From assembly GCA_023259115.1 (NCBI GenBank), contig JAHFQW010000008.1:1-60308 (forward strand): 60,308 nucleotides of DNA, read 5' to 3'. Made by a program: the position numbers and the translations under genes. Shown piece after piece: positions 1 to 8,794 of the stretch. Position 1 is the first letter of the stretch. Every line of letters begins with the position of its first letter. This DNA comes from an archaeon. Lineage in GTDB: Archaea > Nanobdellota > Nanobdellia > Woesearchaeales > GW2011-AR9. The notes under the pieces were generated by a model. It was given only the letters and a program-made list of their open reading frames with translations. It ran no database searches and was not told where the DNA came from.

Positions 1-714
1 TCACACCATAAACAAAAACTTCAAGAAGCAACGGAAAAAAAATATTCCTACCTCCTCTGCTTATTTGACAGAGAAGAATCACTCTTCGCCCTCACCAAGA
101 CTAGAGGGTATGAAATCATCCTCTCATTGAAAGGCGACGTTCCAAAAAAAGCCCAAACCATTGAAATCAAAAAAGATTTCCATCAAGAAATAATCTCCCT
201 GCTAGAATCATATAACCAACGTTTTCATCCAGAAAAAATTATCATTGCCTCACCTGCATTCTATAAAGAAGACTTGATAAAAAAAATAAACCAACCAGAA
301 TTAAAAACAAAAATTATTCCAGCAACTTGTTCTGACATCTCTGAAACATCCATCAATGAAGTGCTCAAAAGCCCCGAACTCAAAAACACTCTTCAAACTT
401 CACGTAGCCGAGAAGAGCAGTTATTGGTAGAAGAATTGTTAAGCGCAATTAGTAAAAACGGACCAGCTGTATATGGGTTTAAAGAAGTTAAATCGGCAGG
501 CGAAAGTGGCGCCATCAAAACTCTCCTCATCACTGAAAATTGCATTCAACACCTAAGGCAACAACAAAAATACCAAGAATTAGATCTTCTTCTCAAAATA
601 ATTGACAGTAACCAAGGAAAAGTGCACATTATTTCCTCAGAACATGACGGAGGTAAAAAATTAGATGGCCTGGGGGGCATTGCCGCTATTCTGCGATACA
701 ACTTATCTTGGTAA
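1..714 (+). CDS. pelA: mRNA surveillance protein pelota (aPelota/Dom34), 5' end cut by window
   Basis: The ORF track starts at a TTG (127), but the same frame is open back to base 1 and reads DREESLFALTKTRGYEI before that TTG, which is typical pelota sequence. The real start therefore lies outside the window. Pelota is the archaeal homologue of eukaryotic Dom34: with an EF1A-like GTPase it enters the A site of stalled ribosomes and triggers subunit splitting. The visible part covers the end of the N-terminal domain, the central domain and the eRF1-like C-terminal domain ending in a glycine-rich GGIAAILRY stretch that is standard for the family. The gene ends about 250 bp before the next one. 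Identification is firm; only the length is unknown. Confidence 0.9.
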   Translation, partial: SHHKQKLQEATEKKYSYLLCLFDREESLFALTKTRGYEIILSLKGDVPKKAQTIEIKKDFHQEIISLLESYNQRFHPEKIIIASPAFYKEDLIKKINQPELKTKIIPATCSDISETSINEVLKSPELKNTLQTSRSREEQLLVEELLSAISKNGPAVYGFKEVKSAGESGAIKTLLITENCIQHLRQQQKYQELDLLLKIIDSNQGKVHIISSEHDGGKKLDGLGGIAAILRYNLSW

Positions 715-963
715 AAGTAAAAGATCTCTCACAAAATGATAAATAGGTAAAGCTTAAACGGCCCGAAAAAGAAAACATATATAAACAAATTATTTTTCTA
801 AACACCAAAGAAAAATAAAAATATATCGTGTAAATATTAACAGAAAACAACACCCGCACCTATACGTTGCAAAACCACAACCTTTTAATAGTAGTGGAAT
901 ATACTGATGATTAAGTAACAAAAAAATATAATACTCATTTATAAAAAGGAGGGGGTTTTAAAA

Positions 964-1770
964 ATGATTGTAAAAGACGAACTATTAAGTAAATTACGCC
1001 GGTACTTCGACCTAAATTTATACGAAGTAAAATTATGGGCCGCATTATTAAGCAGAGGTGTTTCCACCGCAGGAGAACTATCTGATATTGCTGATGTTCC
1101 CAGATCAAGAAGTTATGACGTTCTAGAATCATTAGAAAAGAAAGGCTTTGTCATAATGAAATTGGGCAAACCCATCAAATATATTGCCATTCCACCTAGT
1201 GAAGTTGTTGACCGTGTAAAGAAAAATATGAACAACGACGCACTAGAAAAAATCAAGCGGCTTGACACGGTAAAAGGTTCACCCCTCTTGGGAGAACTTG
1301 AGAGTCTGCACACTAATGGCATTGCTTTAGTGGACCCATCAGAGATGAGCGGTTGCTTGCGAGGAAGAAATAACCTCTACAACCATTTAGACTTGTTAAT
1401 CAAAGATGCGAAAAAAAGTGTTAACATCGTAACCACTGAAAAAGGTTTCATGCGTAAAGCAGAAGGTTTGAAAGCAAGCTTAGAAAAAGCCAAGAAAAAA
1501 GGTGTGAGAATCCGCATTGCCGCACCAATTACCAAAGACAACAAAAAACAAGTTGATTCATTGCGAGGTATCGCTGACATCAAACACAATGATAAAATCA
1601 ATTCCCGTTTTGTAACTGTTGATGGCAAAGATATGGTTTTCATGACTCTTGACGACAAAGAAGTACATCCATCGTATGACTTAGGTGTGTGGGTAAAAAC
1701 ACCTTACTTCACCTCCGCTATGGATATGCTCTTTGATAACGTTTGGGACAATAGCAAAAATACTCAATAA
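964..1770 (+). CDS. TrmB-family transcriptional regulator
   Basis: A 268-aa protein with an N-terminal winged helix (about residues 5-80; ELSDIADVPRSRSYDVLESLEKKGFV is the helix-turn-helix and wing), then a region matching the TrmB effector-binding, phospholipase-D-like domain (DAKKSVNIVTTEKGF; KKKGVRIRIAAPI). Known TrmB proteins control sugar transport and metabolism genes in archaea, but nothing here shows its ligand. The ATG follows a strong Shine-Dalgarno (AAAAGGAGGGGG) by about 9 bases, which fixes the start. It stands alone between pelota and pheS and is followed by a T-rich terminator. Family call is sure; target genes are unknown. Confidence 0.85.
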   Translation: MIVKDELLSKLRRYFDLNLYEVKLWAALLSRGVSTAGELSDIADVPRSRSYDVLESLEKKGFVIMKLGKPIKYIAIPPSEVVDRVKKNMNNDALEKIKRLDTVKGSPLLGELESLHTNGIALVDPSEMSGCLRGRNNLYNHLDLLIKDAKKSVNIVTTEKGFMRKAEGLKASLEKAKKKGVRIRIAAPITKDNKKQVDSLRGIADIKHNDKINSRFVTVDGKDMVFMTLDDKEVHPSYDLGVWVKTPYFTSAMDMLFDNVWDNSKNTQ

Positions 1771-1778
1771 AAAACCTA

Positions 1779-1802
1779 TCTTTTTGTTTTTATTTTTTTT
1801 TC
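1779..1802 (+). terminator. T-rich archaeal terminator after the TrmB-type gene
   Basis: A run of T tracts (TTTTTG then TTTTTA then T8) begins about 10 bases after the stop codon. Archaeal RNA polymerase terminates at such U-tracts without a hairpin. The next gene starts about 95 bases later. Confidence 0.6.
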
Positions 1803-1896
1803 TCATTACATTTTCTATCATTTAAGAACCATCTTCTTGAAAAATCCCTCCACCTATCAAGATAATTTTATAAAGCTCATTTCTTTTCTAAACACA

Positions 1897-3423
1897 ATGG
1901 AAATTATCTCTCTTATTGCCAAATTACATCCCCTTGAACGTAAAGTTCTCCCGCTTATAACCAAAACCGGTGAACTCCATGCACTCTCTCACGCCGCGCA
2001 ACTCCAAGAAGTTGAAGTAATGCGCGCATTGCAATGGTTAGAAAACAAAAATCTAGTTCATCTACATACTGAAAAAAAAGAAATCATCTCGTTGGATAAA
2101 AACGGCCAAACATATAAACAACATGGCCTGCCTGAAAAAATATTTCTTCAATCTCTCAGCGACACCTATCAATCACTCTCCCAAATTGCTCAAAAAACCT
2201 CCCTCTCAACCGAAGAACTCAACGCCTGTATTGGCTTGCTCAAACGTAAAGCGGCCATAGAATTGCAAAAAGACAAAGAACTCTCAATCAAAATCACCGC
2301 ACAAGGCAAACAACACCTCAAACAACCATCATTAGAAGAACAATTTCTGCAAACGACGTTTCCCCGTGATCTCTCCTCTCTCAATACTACTGAAAAAATC
2401 GCTCTCGAAGAACTCAAACACCGCAAAGAATTTCTCAGAGTAGAAGAACAAAAAATCACCACCGCCGCTCTCACCAAAGACGGCCAACAAATTGCTTCAC
2501 ATCCCGACCTTAAAAAAGAAGTTACCAACCGCCTCACCAAAGAAATGCTCAAGACGGGATCGTGGAAAAAACAAACCTTCCGCTCGTATGATGTCGAAAT
2601 AAACGTCCCCGCCATTCATCCCGGCAAAATTCATTTTGACAACGAAGCCCTTGAATACATCAAACGCATCTGGCTTGACTTAGGATTCCAAGAAATGAGC
2701 GGCAATTATGTCCAATCCGCATTTTGGGATCTCGATGCCCTATTCGTACCGCAAGATCATCCCGCTCGAGAAATGCAAGACACATTCTATCTCGAAGGTA
2801 AAGCAAAGCTTCCCACACAACTCTTCAACAAAATCAAAGCCGTCCATGAAACCGGTGCCAACACAAAATCCACCGGCTGGCAGTATAAATTTAGTAAAGA
2901 AGAATCAGAACGAATCTTACTGCGCACACACACAACCGTTCTCTCCGCACAAACACTTGCCAAATTAAAACCTGCTGATCTTCCTGCCAAATTTTTCGCC
3001 GTAAGTAAAGTCTTTCGCAACGAAGCACTCGACTGGAAACATTTATTTGAATTCTATCAAGTCGAAGGTATTGTCATCGACCCTCATGCCAACCTCCAAC
3101 ATCTCAAAGGCTACATTCGTGAATTCTATCAAAAAATGGGCTATGAAAAAATAAGAATGCGTCCTGCCCACTTCCCCTACACCGAACCAAGCCTAGAAAT
3201 TGATGTATTTCATCCCATCAAAAAACAATGGGTCGAACTCGGTGGCGCCGGCATCTTCCGCCCTGAAGTCGTTATCCCTCTACTTGGCTTTGACTGCCCC
3301 GTCCTAGCCTGGGGTCAAGGTATGGGCAGAATCATAGGCGAATACTGGAACATTACCGACATCCGTGACTTATACAAAAACGACCTCAAACAACTCAGAG
3401 AAATGAAAGTACTCATCAAATAG
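1897..3423 (+). CDS. pheS: Phenylalanyl-tRNA synthetase alpha subunit
   Basis: Charges tRNA-Phe as the catalytic subunit of the (alpha-beta)2 enzyme. The ORF track starts at a TTG (1837), but an in-frame ATG at 1897 gives MEIISLIAKLHPLERKVL, matching the usual archaeal N-terminus, so 508 aa is preferred. The first 200 residues are the winged-helix tRNA-binding region. The class II core has motif 2 around HPAREMQDTFYL and motif 3 in VELGGAGIFRPEV and GQGMGRI. The usual pheS-pheT pair is split here: a dehydrogenase-like gene and a cyclase gene sit between, all on the same strand with short gaps (18, 44 and 14 bp), so one transcript is likely. Confidence 0.93.
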   Translation: MEIISLIAKLHPLERKVLPLITKTGELHALSHAAQLQEVEVMRALQWLENKNLVHLHTEKKEIISLDKNGQTYKQHGLPEKIFLQSLSDTYQSLSQIAQKTSLSTEELNACIGLLKRKAAIELQKDKELSIKITAQGKQHLKQPSLEEQFLQTTFPRDLSSLNTTEKIALEELKHRKEFLRVEEQKITTAALTKDGQQIASHPDLKKEVTNRLTKEMLKTGSWKKQTFRSYDVEINVPAIHPGKIHFDNEALEYIKRIWLDLGFQEMSGNYVQSAFWDLDALFVPQDHPAREMQDTFYLEGKAKLPTQLFNKIKAVHETGANTKSTGWQYKFSKEESERILLRTHTTVLSAQTLAKLKPADLPAKFFAVSKVFRNEALDWKHLFEFYQVEGIVIDPHANLQHLKGYIREFYQKMGYEKIRMRPAHFPYTEPSLEIDVFHPIKKQWVELGGAGIFRPEVVIPLLGFDCPVLAWGQGMGRIIGEYWNITDIRDLYKNDLKQLREMKVLIK

Positions 3424-3441
3424 GAATATATTTTAACCAAC

Positions 3442-4392
3442 ATGAACATCGTAATCCTCCATGAATGTTTTTTCAATGAACAACATCTCACTAGACTTAA
3501 AAAAATAGGAATAGTGAGTGTATACCAAGACACCGATTCCGAGCAGAAAGCTATAGCTCGCCTGCAAGATGCAAACATTGTCATTGTAGACCAATTTATA
3601 ACCCCCTTCGATAAAAAAGTATTAGAAAGTGCAAGACATATCAAATTAATTGTTCTCAACAGCATTTCCTATAGTAATGTAGATCTTAAAACTGCAAGCA
3701 GGTTAGGGATAAAAGTTGCCAATGTCGCAGGATTTTCCAAACAAACCGTAGCCGAATTTACCCTAGCCCTACTCTTTGCCATAAATCGAAAAATCACGTT
3801 AGCCGACAGACTAATGCACCAACATCCCCTCGAACTCGACCCAGGAAATACACAACATCAACAATTCATTGGTTTCGAACTCAAAGGAAAAACTCTAGGC
3901 ATCATTGGATTGGGAAACATCGGTACAACTGTCGCAAATATAGCCCAGTCTTTAGGTATGAAAGTAATTGCCTACAGTAGAAGTCAAAAAAAAGTAACCA
4001 ATGTAAAAATAGTATCTCTCCCTGAACTTCTCAAAACCAGCGATATAATCACTCTCCATCTTCCACTCAATCCCAAAACAAAAAATATGATTGCAAAAAA
4101 AGAAATAAATCTCATGAAACACAACGCCATTATCATTAATACATCTCAACCAGAAATAATTGATATAGATGCGCTCACCAACGCATTGCAAACAAAAAAA
4201 ATATATGGTGCTGCACTAGATTGTGGAAACATAATCCCAAAAGATCATCTCCTCTATAAACAAGATAATGTCATACTCACACCCCACATGGCCTCATTTA
4301 CACATGAAGCATTTTTTGAAAATATGCCCCATCAAATCATAGAAACAGTAGAAGCATTCATAAAGAGAAAACCTATAAATATAGTAAATTAA
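3442..4392 (+). CDS. D-isomer-specific 2-hydroxyacid dehydrogenase-like protein lacking two catalytic residues
   Basis: A 316-aa member of the NAD-dependent D-2-hydroxyacid dehydrogenase family (SerA, glyoxylate reductase). The Rossmann motif GIIGLGNIGTTVA (about residues 152-165) is intact. In the active site, the usual N-x-x-R-G loop reads NTSQPEIID, so the substrate-binding Arg is Gln, and the D-V-x-x-E-P segment reads DCGNIIP, so the catalytic Glu is Ile. The catalytic His in TPHMA is kept. The fold is therefore clear but normal dehydrogenase activity is doubtful. It is embedded between pheS and pheT next to a cyclase-family gene; the two may act on the same small molecule, which is inference only. 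Confidence 0.8.
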   Translation: MNIVILHECFFNEQHLTRLKKIGIVSVYQDTDSEQKAIARLQDANIVIVDQFITPFDKKVLESARHIKLIVLNSISYSNVDLKTASRLGIKVANVAGFSKQTVAEFTLALLFAINRKITLADRLMHQHPLELDPGNTQHQQFIGFELKGKTLGIIGLGNIGTTVANIAQSLGMKVIAYSRSQKKVTNVKIVSLPELLKTSDIITLHLPLNPKTKNMIAKKEINLMKHNAIIINTSQPEIIDIDALTNALQTKKIYGAALDCGNIIPKDHLLYKQDNVILTPHMASFTHEAFFENMPHQIIETVEAFIKRKPINIVN

Positions 4393-4436
4393 TCAAAAAA
4401 AAGAAAATAAAGAGAGAAAATAAAAGCCCATTCCAA

Positions 4437-5048
4437 ATGAAAATAATCGATTTAAGTATGCCTCTGGACAACAAAACTCCTGCCTATCCCGGAGATGAAA
4501 GAATTCACATAGAAGATATTGCTAGAGTAGAACAAGATGGTTATAGTAAAAAAAATATTAGTTGTAACACTCACTGTGGCACCCATATCGACGCGCCGAT
4601 ACATATGGTAGTTGGTGGGAAAAACCTAGACCAATTTGCTCTAGATCATTTTATGGGGGAAGTTGTCTTAATTGATGTACGAAAAAAAGCCATAACTAAA
4701 GATTGCCTCAAAGATAAAAAAATAAATTCAAATAGTGTTGTACTCTTTTTGACAGGTCAATCAGATAACTGTTATAAAGAATATTACCAAGGAACAAAAT
4801 ATATCCCAGAAGATGTAGCACAAGACTTGGTAAAATTAAAAATCAAAGCCATCGGCGTTGACGCACTAAGCCCTGATACTGACCCCTACCCCATTCACAA
4901 AATCCTCTTGCCCAAAAATATCCTCATTATAGAAAATCTAATGAATCTAAAAGAGCTCATCGGAAAAGAATCAACCATTCACTTCTTTCCTCTTAAAATA
5001 ACCCAAGGAGACGGCTCACCCTGTCGTGCTATCGCGTTTGTTAAATAG
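4437..5048 (+). CDS. Cyclase-family metal-dependent hydrolase (kynurenine formamidase-like)
   Basis: 203 aa of the PF04199 'cyclase' family, which includes kynurenine formamidase and other metal-dependent amide hydrolases. The hallmark H-x-G-T-H-x-D-x-P-x-H metal site is visible as HCGTHIDAPIH (about residues 44-54). The start MKIIDLSMPLDNKTPAYPGD and the late segment LLPKNILIIENLMNL are also typical. No tryptophan-degradation genes are nearby, so the substrate is unknown. It lies 44 bp after the dehydrogenase-like gene and 14 bp before pheT, which suggests co-transcription with the PheRS genes. Confidence 0.85.
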   Translation: MKIIDLSMPLDNKTPAYPGDERIHIEDIARVEQDGYSKKNISCNTHCGTHIDAPIHMVVGGKNLDQFALDHFMGEVVLIDVRKKAITKDCLKDKKINSNSVVLFLTGQSDNCYKEYYQGTKYIPEDVAQDLVKLKIKAIGVDALSPDTDPYPIHKILLPKNILIIENLMNLKELIGKESTIHFFPLKITQGDGSPCRAIAFVK

Positions 5049-5062
5049 AAAAGAAATATACC

Positions 5063-6802
5063 ATGCCCACCGTAACCCTCAACAAAACCATCTTTGAACA
5101 ACTCGTAGGTAAATCCCTCACATTAGAACAGCTCAAAGACCGCATCAGTATGCTCGGAACAGACCTAGAATCAATTGAAGGAAACCAAATTAACGTCGAA
5201 ATCTTCCCCAACCGCCCCGACATGCTCTCAGAACAAGGCTTTGCTCGCGCCTTCTCTTCGTTTATTGGCGTCAAAACCGGATTAAGAAAATACACACTCC
5301 AAAAAAGTAACCTCAACGTGAAAGTAGACAAATCTGTGGCGATGCGCCCCTACACCGCCTGCGCCATCATCAAAAATCTTAAACTCAACGATGAAAAAAT
5401 CCGTGAACTCATGCAAATCCAAGAAAAACTAGCCACCACTCACGGCCGAAATAGAAAAAAATCAGGCTACGGCATCTATCCTCTCAACGCCATCACGTTC
5501 CCTATTCACTACATCGCCAAAGACCCTAAAACAATTGAATTCCAACCTCTCGGCTTCAACGAAATTCTCTGCGCAAATCAGATTCCTCTCCTGCATCCTA
5601 AAGGCAAAGCCTACGCCAACATAACAAAAGAGTGGACAAAATATCCCTTCTTCATCGATGCAAAAAATAATATTCTCTCCATGCTTCCTTTTACAAATTC
5701 ACACCAAAGCGGTAAAGTCACACCGCAAACCAAAGATGTCTTCATCGAATGCTCTGGTACAGATCTTCATAATGTCCAAATTGCACTCAACATCATAACA
5801 ACCGCACTAATTGATATGGGTGGCACTGCCTACTCCCTAGACATCATCTACCCAACCAAAACTATCACCACTCCCAACTTCACGCCAAGATCAATCAAAC
5901 TCGATCAGAAATACATCAACTTGCGTCTTGGCCTGCAACTCAAAGAAAAAGACTTCAAAACGCTCCTAGAACGCATGGGCTATGGCTATCAAAAGAACAC
6001 CGTTCTCATCCCCTGTTACCGCAACGACATCCTCCACCAAGTAGATCTCATGGAAGACATCGCCATCGCCTATGGGTATGAAAACTTCAAAGAAGAAATA
6101 CCCAACGTCGCAACTATTGGCCAAGAAGCAGCTCTAGAAACGTTTCTCACCAAAGTTCGCCACATTCTCGTTGGATTAAACATGCTCGAAGTCAAAAGCT
6201 ATCATCTCATGATGCAGCAAGAACTCACCCAACAAATGAGCTCTCTACCTCAACCACAGAATCAACCAAATCACAAAATATCTCCTCAACCCATTCAATC
6301 CACCGCCACTCAAATCTTCACTCCACCAATCACCCTCAAAAACGCCGTCGGCGACTTCAACACACTGCGCAACTCCGTCATTCCCAGCCTGCTCAAAATC
6401 TCCGCTCAAAATCAACACCATGAATACCCGCAAAAAATCTTTGAAATCGGCAGAATCTTTCAAAAAGACACACAAAATTCCACCGACACAGGCATTGTAG
6501 AAACAGAAACCCTCTGTGTTTCTCTATCCCACGAAACCGCCGATTTGACAGAAATCCGCCAAATCCTTGACGCCCTCTGCCTTCTGCTAGATATAAAAAT
6601 AAATATAAAAGAAACAACCAACCCCTTCTTCATCAACGGCCGCGCAGGTTCCATTCTTCTCAACAACGAATCAATTGGCACCATTGGTGAAATTCATCCT
6701 CAAATCCTCACCAACAGGAATATTACCATGCCTATTGTTACATTTGAATTAAATCTAGAAAAACTATTTGAAAAAATGAAGAATAAGCGAATAAGTAGAT
6801 AA
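5063..6802 (+). CDS. pheT: Phenylalanyl-tRNA synthetase beta subunit
   Basis: 579 aa, the size of the archaeal/eukaryotic type, which is shorter than bacterial PheT. The N-terminal segment LEQLKDRISMLGTDLESIEG followed by VEIFPNRPDMLSEQGFARA is the B3-like start of the family; the middle contains the B5 domain and RNDILHQVDLMEDIAIAYGYENF; the C-terminal catalytic-like core includes LRNSVIPSLL and FEIGRIF. The insert around residues 390-420 is rich in Gln, Pro and Ser and looks like a low-complexity loop. It partners with pheS two genes upstream and converges with the eL14 gene, 26 bp away. Confidence 0.93.
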   Translation: MPTVTLNKTIFEQLVGKSLTLEQLKDRISMLGTDLESIEGNQINVEIFPNRPDMLSEQGFARAFSSFIGVKTGLRKYTLQKSNLNVKVDKSVAMRPYTACAIIKNLKLNDEKIRELMQIQEKLATTHGRNRKKSGYGIYPLNAITFPIHYIAKDPKTIEFQPLGFNEILCANQIPLLHPKGKAYANITKEWTKYPFFIDAKNNILSMLPFTNSHQSGKVTPQTKDVFIECSGTDLHNVQIALNIITTALIDMGGTAYSLDIIYPTKTITTPNFTPRSIKLDQKYINLRLGLQLKEKDFKTLLERMGYGYQKNTVLIPCYRNDILHQVDLMEDIAIAYGYENFKEEIPNVATIGQEAALETFLTKVRHILVGLNMLEVKSYHLMMQQELTQQMSSLPQPQNQPNHKISPQPIQSTATQIFTPPITLKNAVGDFNTLRNSVIPSLLKISAQNQHHEYPQKIFEIGRIFQKDTQNSTDTGIVETETLCVSLSHETADLTEIRQILDALCLLLDIKINIKETTNPFFINGRAGSILLNNESIGTIGEIHPQILTNRNITMPIVTFELNLEKLFEKMKNKRISR

Positions 6803-6828
6803 AAGAAAAACAAAGAAAAAAATAGAAC

Positions 6829-7206
6829 TTATTCTTTCTTCTTCGCACGAGCAGCCGTCTTCTCTTTAACTGCTTTCTTCTCAGCCGGCTTTGCCCCAAC
6901 TTGCGCACTCTTCTGCAAAGCTTTTCGTACCATAACTGCTCGAGCCCCAACTTGCTTGGGATTTGTCACCCACACAGGCAGTCCTCGTGCTTCAAACTCT
7001 CGCGTCACCACCTCATGACTCGCACCAGATTTAATATTCACAACTTCATCCAATGGTTCAAGATGCGAGATATTCACTTTGCGACGTCGCACATTACCAT
7101 CAACCAAAACAGAATTGCTATCCAGTTGCTCAACCACAACACACCTTCGTCCTGCATCTCTGCCCGCAATCTTCACACACATCCTTCCTGATTCAAATAA
7201 ACTCAT
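6829..7206 (-). CDS. rpl14e: Ribosomal protein eL14 (L14e)
   Basis: Large-subunit protein of archaea and eukaryotes. MSLFESGRMCVKIAGRDAGRRCVVVEQ and the VNISHLEPLDEVVNI strand are diagnostic KOW-type eL14 sequence. The track ORF begins 17 codons earlier, but the ATG at 7206 overlaps the eL34 stop (ATGA), a normal coupled start. The last ~30 residues are a Lys/Ala/Glu tail beyond the usual end of the protein. Confidence 0.9.
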   Translation of the reverse strand: MSLFESGRMCVKIAGRDAGRRCVVVEQLDSNSVLVDGNVRRRKVNISHLEPLDEVVNIKSGASHEVVTREFEARGLPVWVTNPKQVGARAVMVRKALQKSAQVGAKPAEKKAVKEKTAARAKKKE

Positions 7207-7475
7207 TGTACTCCCCTCGCTCTCAATTGTAATAATCTCTTTGTACATCCCGAACAAAGCACACCACCATATGGTCTCTCTGGTCTTTTTTGTGTCTTAG
7301 GCAATTTACTTATAGCCGCAGGTCCTCCTCGTGGCACACCTGCTAACTGCACACCACACTGCGCACAATGCGCCTTCTTCGGTTTTCGCGCTCGATAATG
7401 CACCGTCACACGACTTCCCGGTGTTCGTACAAATATTCTTCGTAAACTTCTTGACTTATATTTTCCTGCTGGCAT
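7203..7475 (-). CDS. rpl34e: Ribosomal protein eL34 (L34e)
   Basis: MPAGKYKSRSLRRIFVRTPGSR is the typical N-terminus, and the two Cys pairs (CAQCG, CSGC) form the zinc ribbon of eL34. The ATG at 7475 is preferred to the GTG three codons upstream. It overlaps eL14 by 4 bp. In many archaea eL34 and eL14 follow secY, adk and the DUF106 gene; here that string is broken by the opposite-strand gene at 7755-8789. Confidence 0.9.
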   Translation of the reverse strand: MPAGKYKSRSLRRIFVRTPGSRVTVHYRARKPKKAHCAQCGVQLAGVPRGGPAAISKLPKTQKRPERPYGGVLCSGCTKRLLQLRARGVQ

Positions 7476-7754
7476 TATATTCACCTTTCATTATCTATTT
7501 TTTAACTATTGTCATATCAACCATCTAACCAATCTAGAAACAAGAAATCAGATACTTCCATAATTCATAAGTAACCGATCCGAGTCGCCTCCAGATTTTC
7601 CTACCACTGAGGATTATTACCTAAAATAACGCTTTATTTATAAAGATTTTGCGGGAAAAAATTCTAGAGGCATCACTTCGTATCCCACAAAAGAACATAT
7701 AACTACAAAAAAGTAATGAAAAATTTAAAAAGAAACCCCCCTAAAATACCCTAA
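7476..7754. other. Divergent spacer between eL34 and the kinase-like gene
   Basis: 279 bp without a supported gene. On the minus strand it must hold the eL34-eL14 promoter. Just before 7755 there is an AAATTTAAAAAG box about 35 bases upstream of the ATG that could serve the plus-strand gene. A stretch at about 7569-7623 resembles a tRNA D-arm on the minus strand but has no anticodon or T arm (see rejected). Confidence 0.4.
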
Positions 7755-8789
7755 ATGACTCAGCCAAAAAAAGCATTAGAATACATTGAAGATTTAATTC
7801 GAATTAACGGCGCAACTAAAAAACTCTTCCAAAAAAGAAAAATCTTCCTCTCAGAAAGATATGGTTTTCCTTCATATTATGCCATACGTGGGAAGAAACC
7901 CCATACTCTTCCTAATACCATCCCATTAGAATACAAAACCTGGCCCGTAATAAATCAAGACAAGAAGGAACTGCTAGAAATCGAAGCCGCATGTGAACGA
8001 CTAGGAAGAAAATTTTTCCATCTGCAAGAAAATGAAGATTTACAGATACGCAACCGAGAATATATGATTGAAGGTAGTACCCTGCCAATAAAAGTAACAT
8101 ACGAACGTTTAATAAATGAAAAGAAAGGAAAAAAAGAAGAAATAACCACTCAAATAGGGTCTATCTACGTAAAAGAAATTAACTTAAATCGTATTTATAT
8201 CGGCTTTCTCTACGCTTTAGCAACAAGAAAAGAACCCAATTTTTTCTTCTCTGAAAACTCAGTAATAGAACAAGAAGTGAAAGGGATTAATCTCATTGAT
8301 GCATACAACATACAACCTGATTTTCTCACTCACCCTCATTGGAAAAGAGAATTAGTTCGTCTAAGCGTACTCACAAACTTTCTTTCTCTTAACGATTGTG
8401 ATAATGGATATAATATTATTGTAACACCAAAAAAAGAATTTGTAATCATTGATTTCGATAAAGCATTCTGGGAAAAAATGCCACAACCAAGTGAACAAAT
8501 CATCAACCCTTTTGTATACAAAGTAAAAAGAAAAAAAAGTATAGAAATCTATGAACTCCCTGACGAAAAACTCACTCGTCACTTTGCCAAAAGAGAATTA
8601 GAAACACTCATCAAACAAGAAAAAAATCGTATTGTTCAAAACATAAGCCTAGAAATGGATAAATTCCATGAAACAATCAATGCTATGTCATCCTCTCGCT
8701 ATTACAACGCCGCCGTAAAAGAATTATATGAGGAAAAAGACGTAACCTCTTACTTTCTCAAAAAACTCTTTGAATTTGGCCGTGCCTAA
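7755..8789 (+). CDS. Unrecognised protein with a protein-kinase-like C-terminal half
   Basis: 344 aa with no family I can name. Residues about 165-265 read like a kinase fold: ENSVIEQEVKGINL as the hinge strand, then NDCDNGYNIIV as a catalytic loop with D and N, then EFVIIDFDKAFW in the place of the metal-binding DFG-type loop. This is similar in layout to aminoglycoside and lipid kinase-like families. The N-terminal lobe is not clear; K156 in GSIYVKEI could be the ATP lysine. The gene is flanked on both sides by minus-strand genes (eL34 and DUF106) that are usually close neighbours, so it looks inserted. Kinase activity is inferred from motifs only. Confidence 0.6.
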   Translation: MTQPKKALEYIEDLIRINGATKKLFQKRKIFLSERYGFPSYYAIRGKKPHTLPNTIPLEYKTWPVINQDKKELLEIEAACERLGRKFFHLQENEDLQIRNREYMIEGSTLPIKVTYERLINEKKGKKEEITTQIGSIYVKEINLNRIYIGFLYALATRKEPNFFFSENSVIEQEVKGINLIDAYNIQPDFLTHPHWKRELVRLSVLTNFLSLNDCDNGYNIIVTPKKEFVIIDFDKAFWEKMPQPSEQIINPFVYKVKRKKSIEIYELPDEKLTRHFAKRELETLIKQEKNRIVQNISLEMDKFHETINAMSSSRYYNAAVKELYEEKDVTSYFLKKLFEFGRA

Positions 8790-8794
8790 CACAG

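Noticed and set aside
7569-7623. tRNA-like D-arm on the minus strand (TCCT-CAGTGGT-AGGA with a box-A-like word)
   Set aside because: No anticodon stem of five pairs, no T arm and no acceptor pairing could be built around it.
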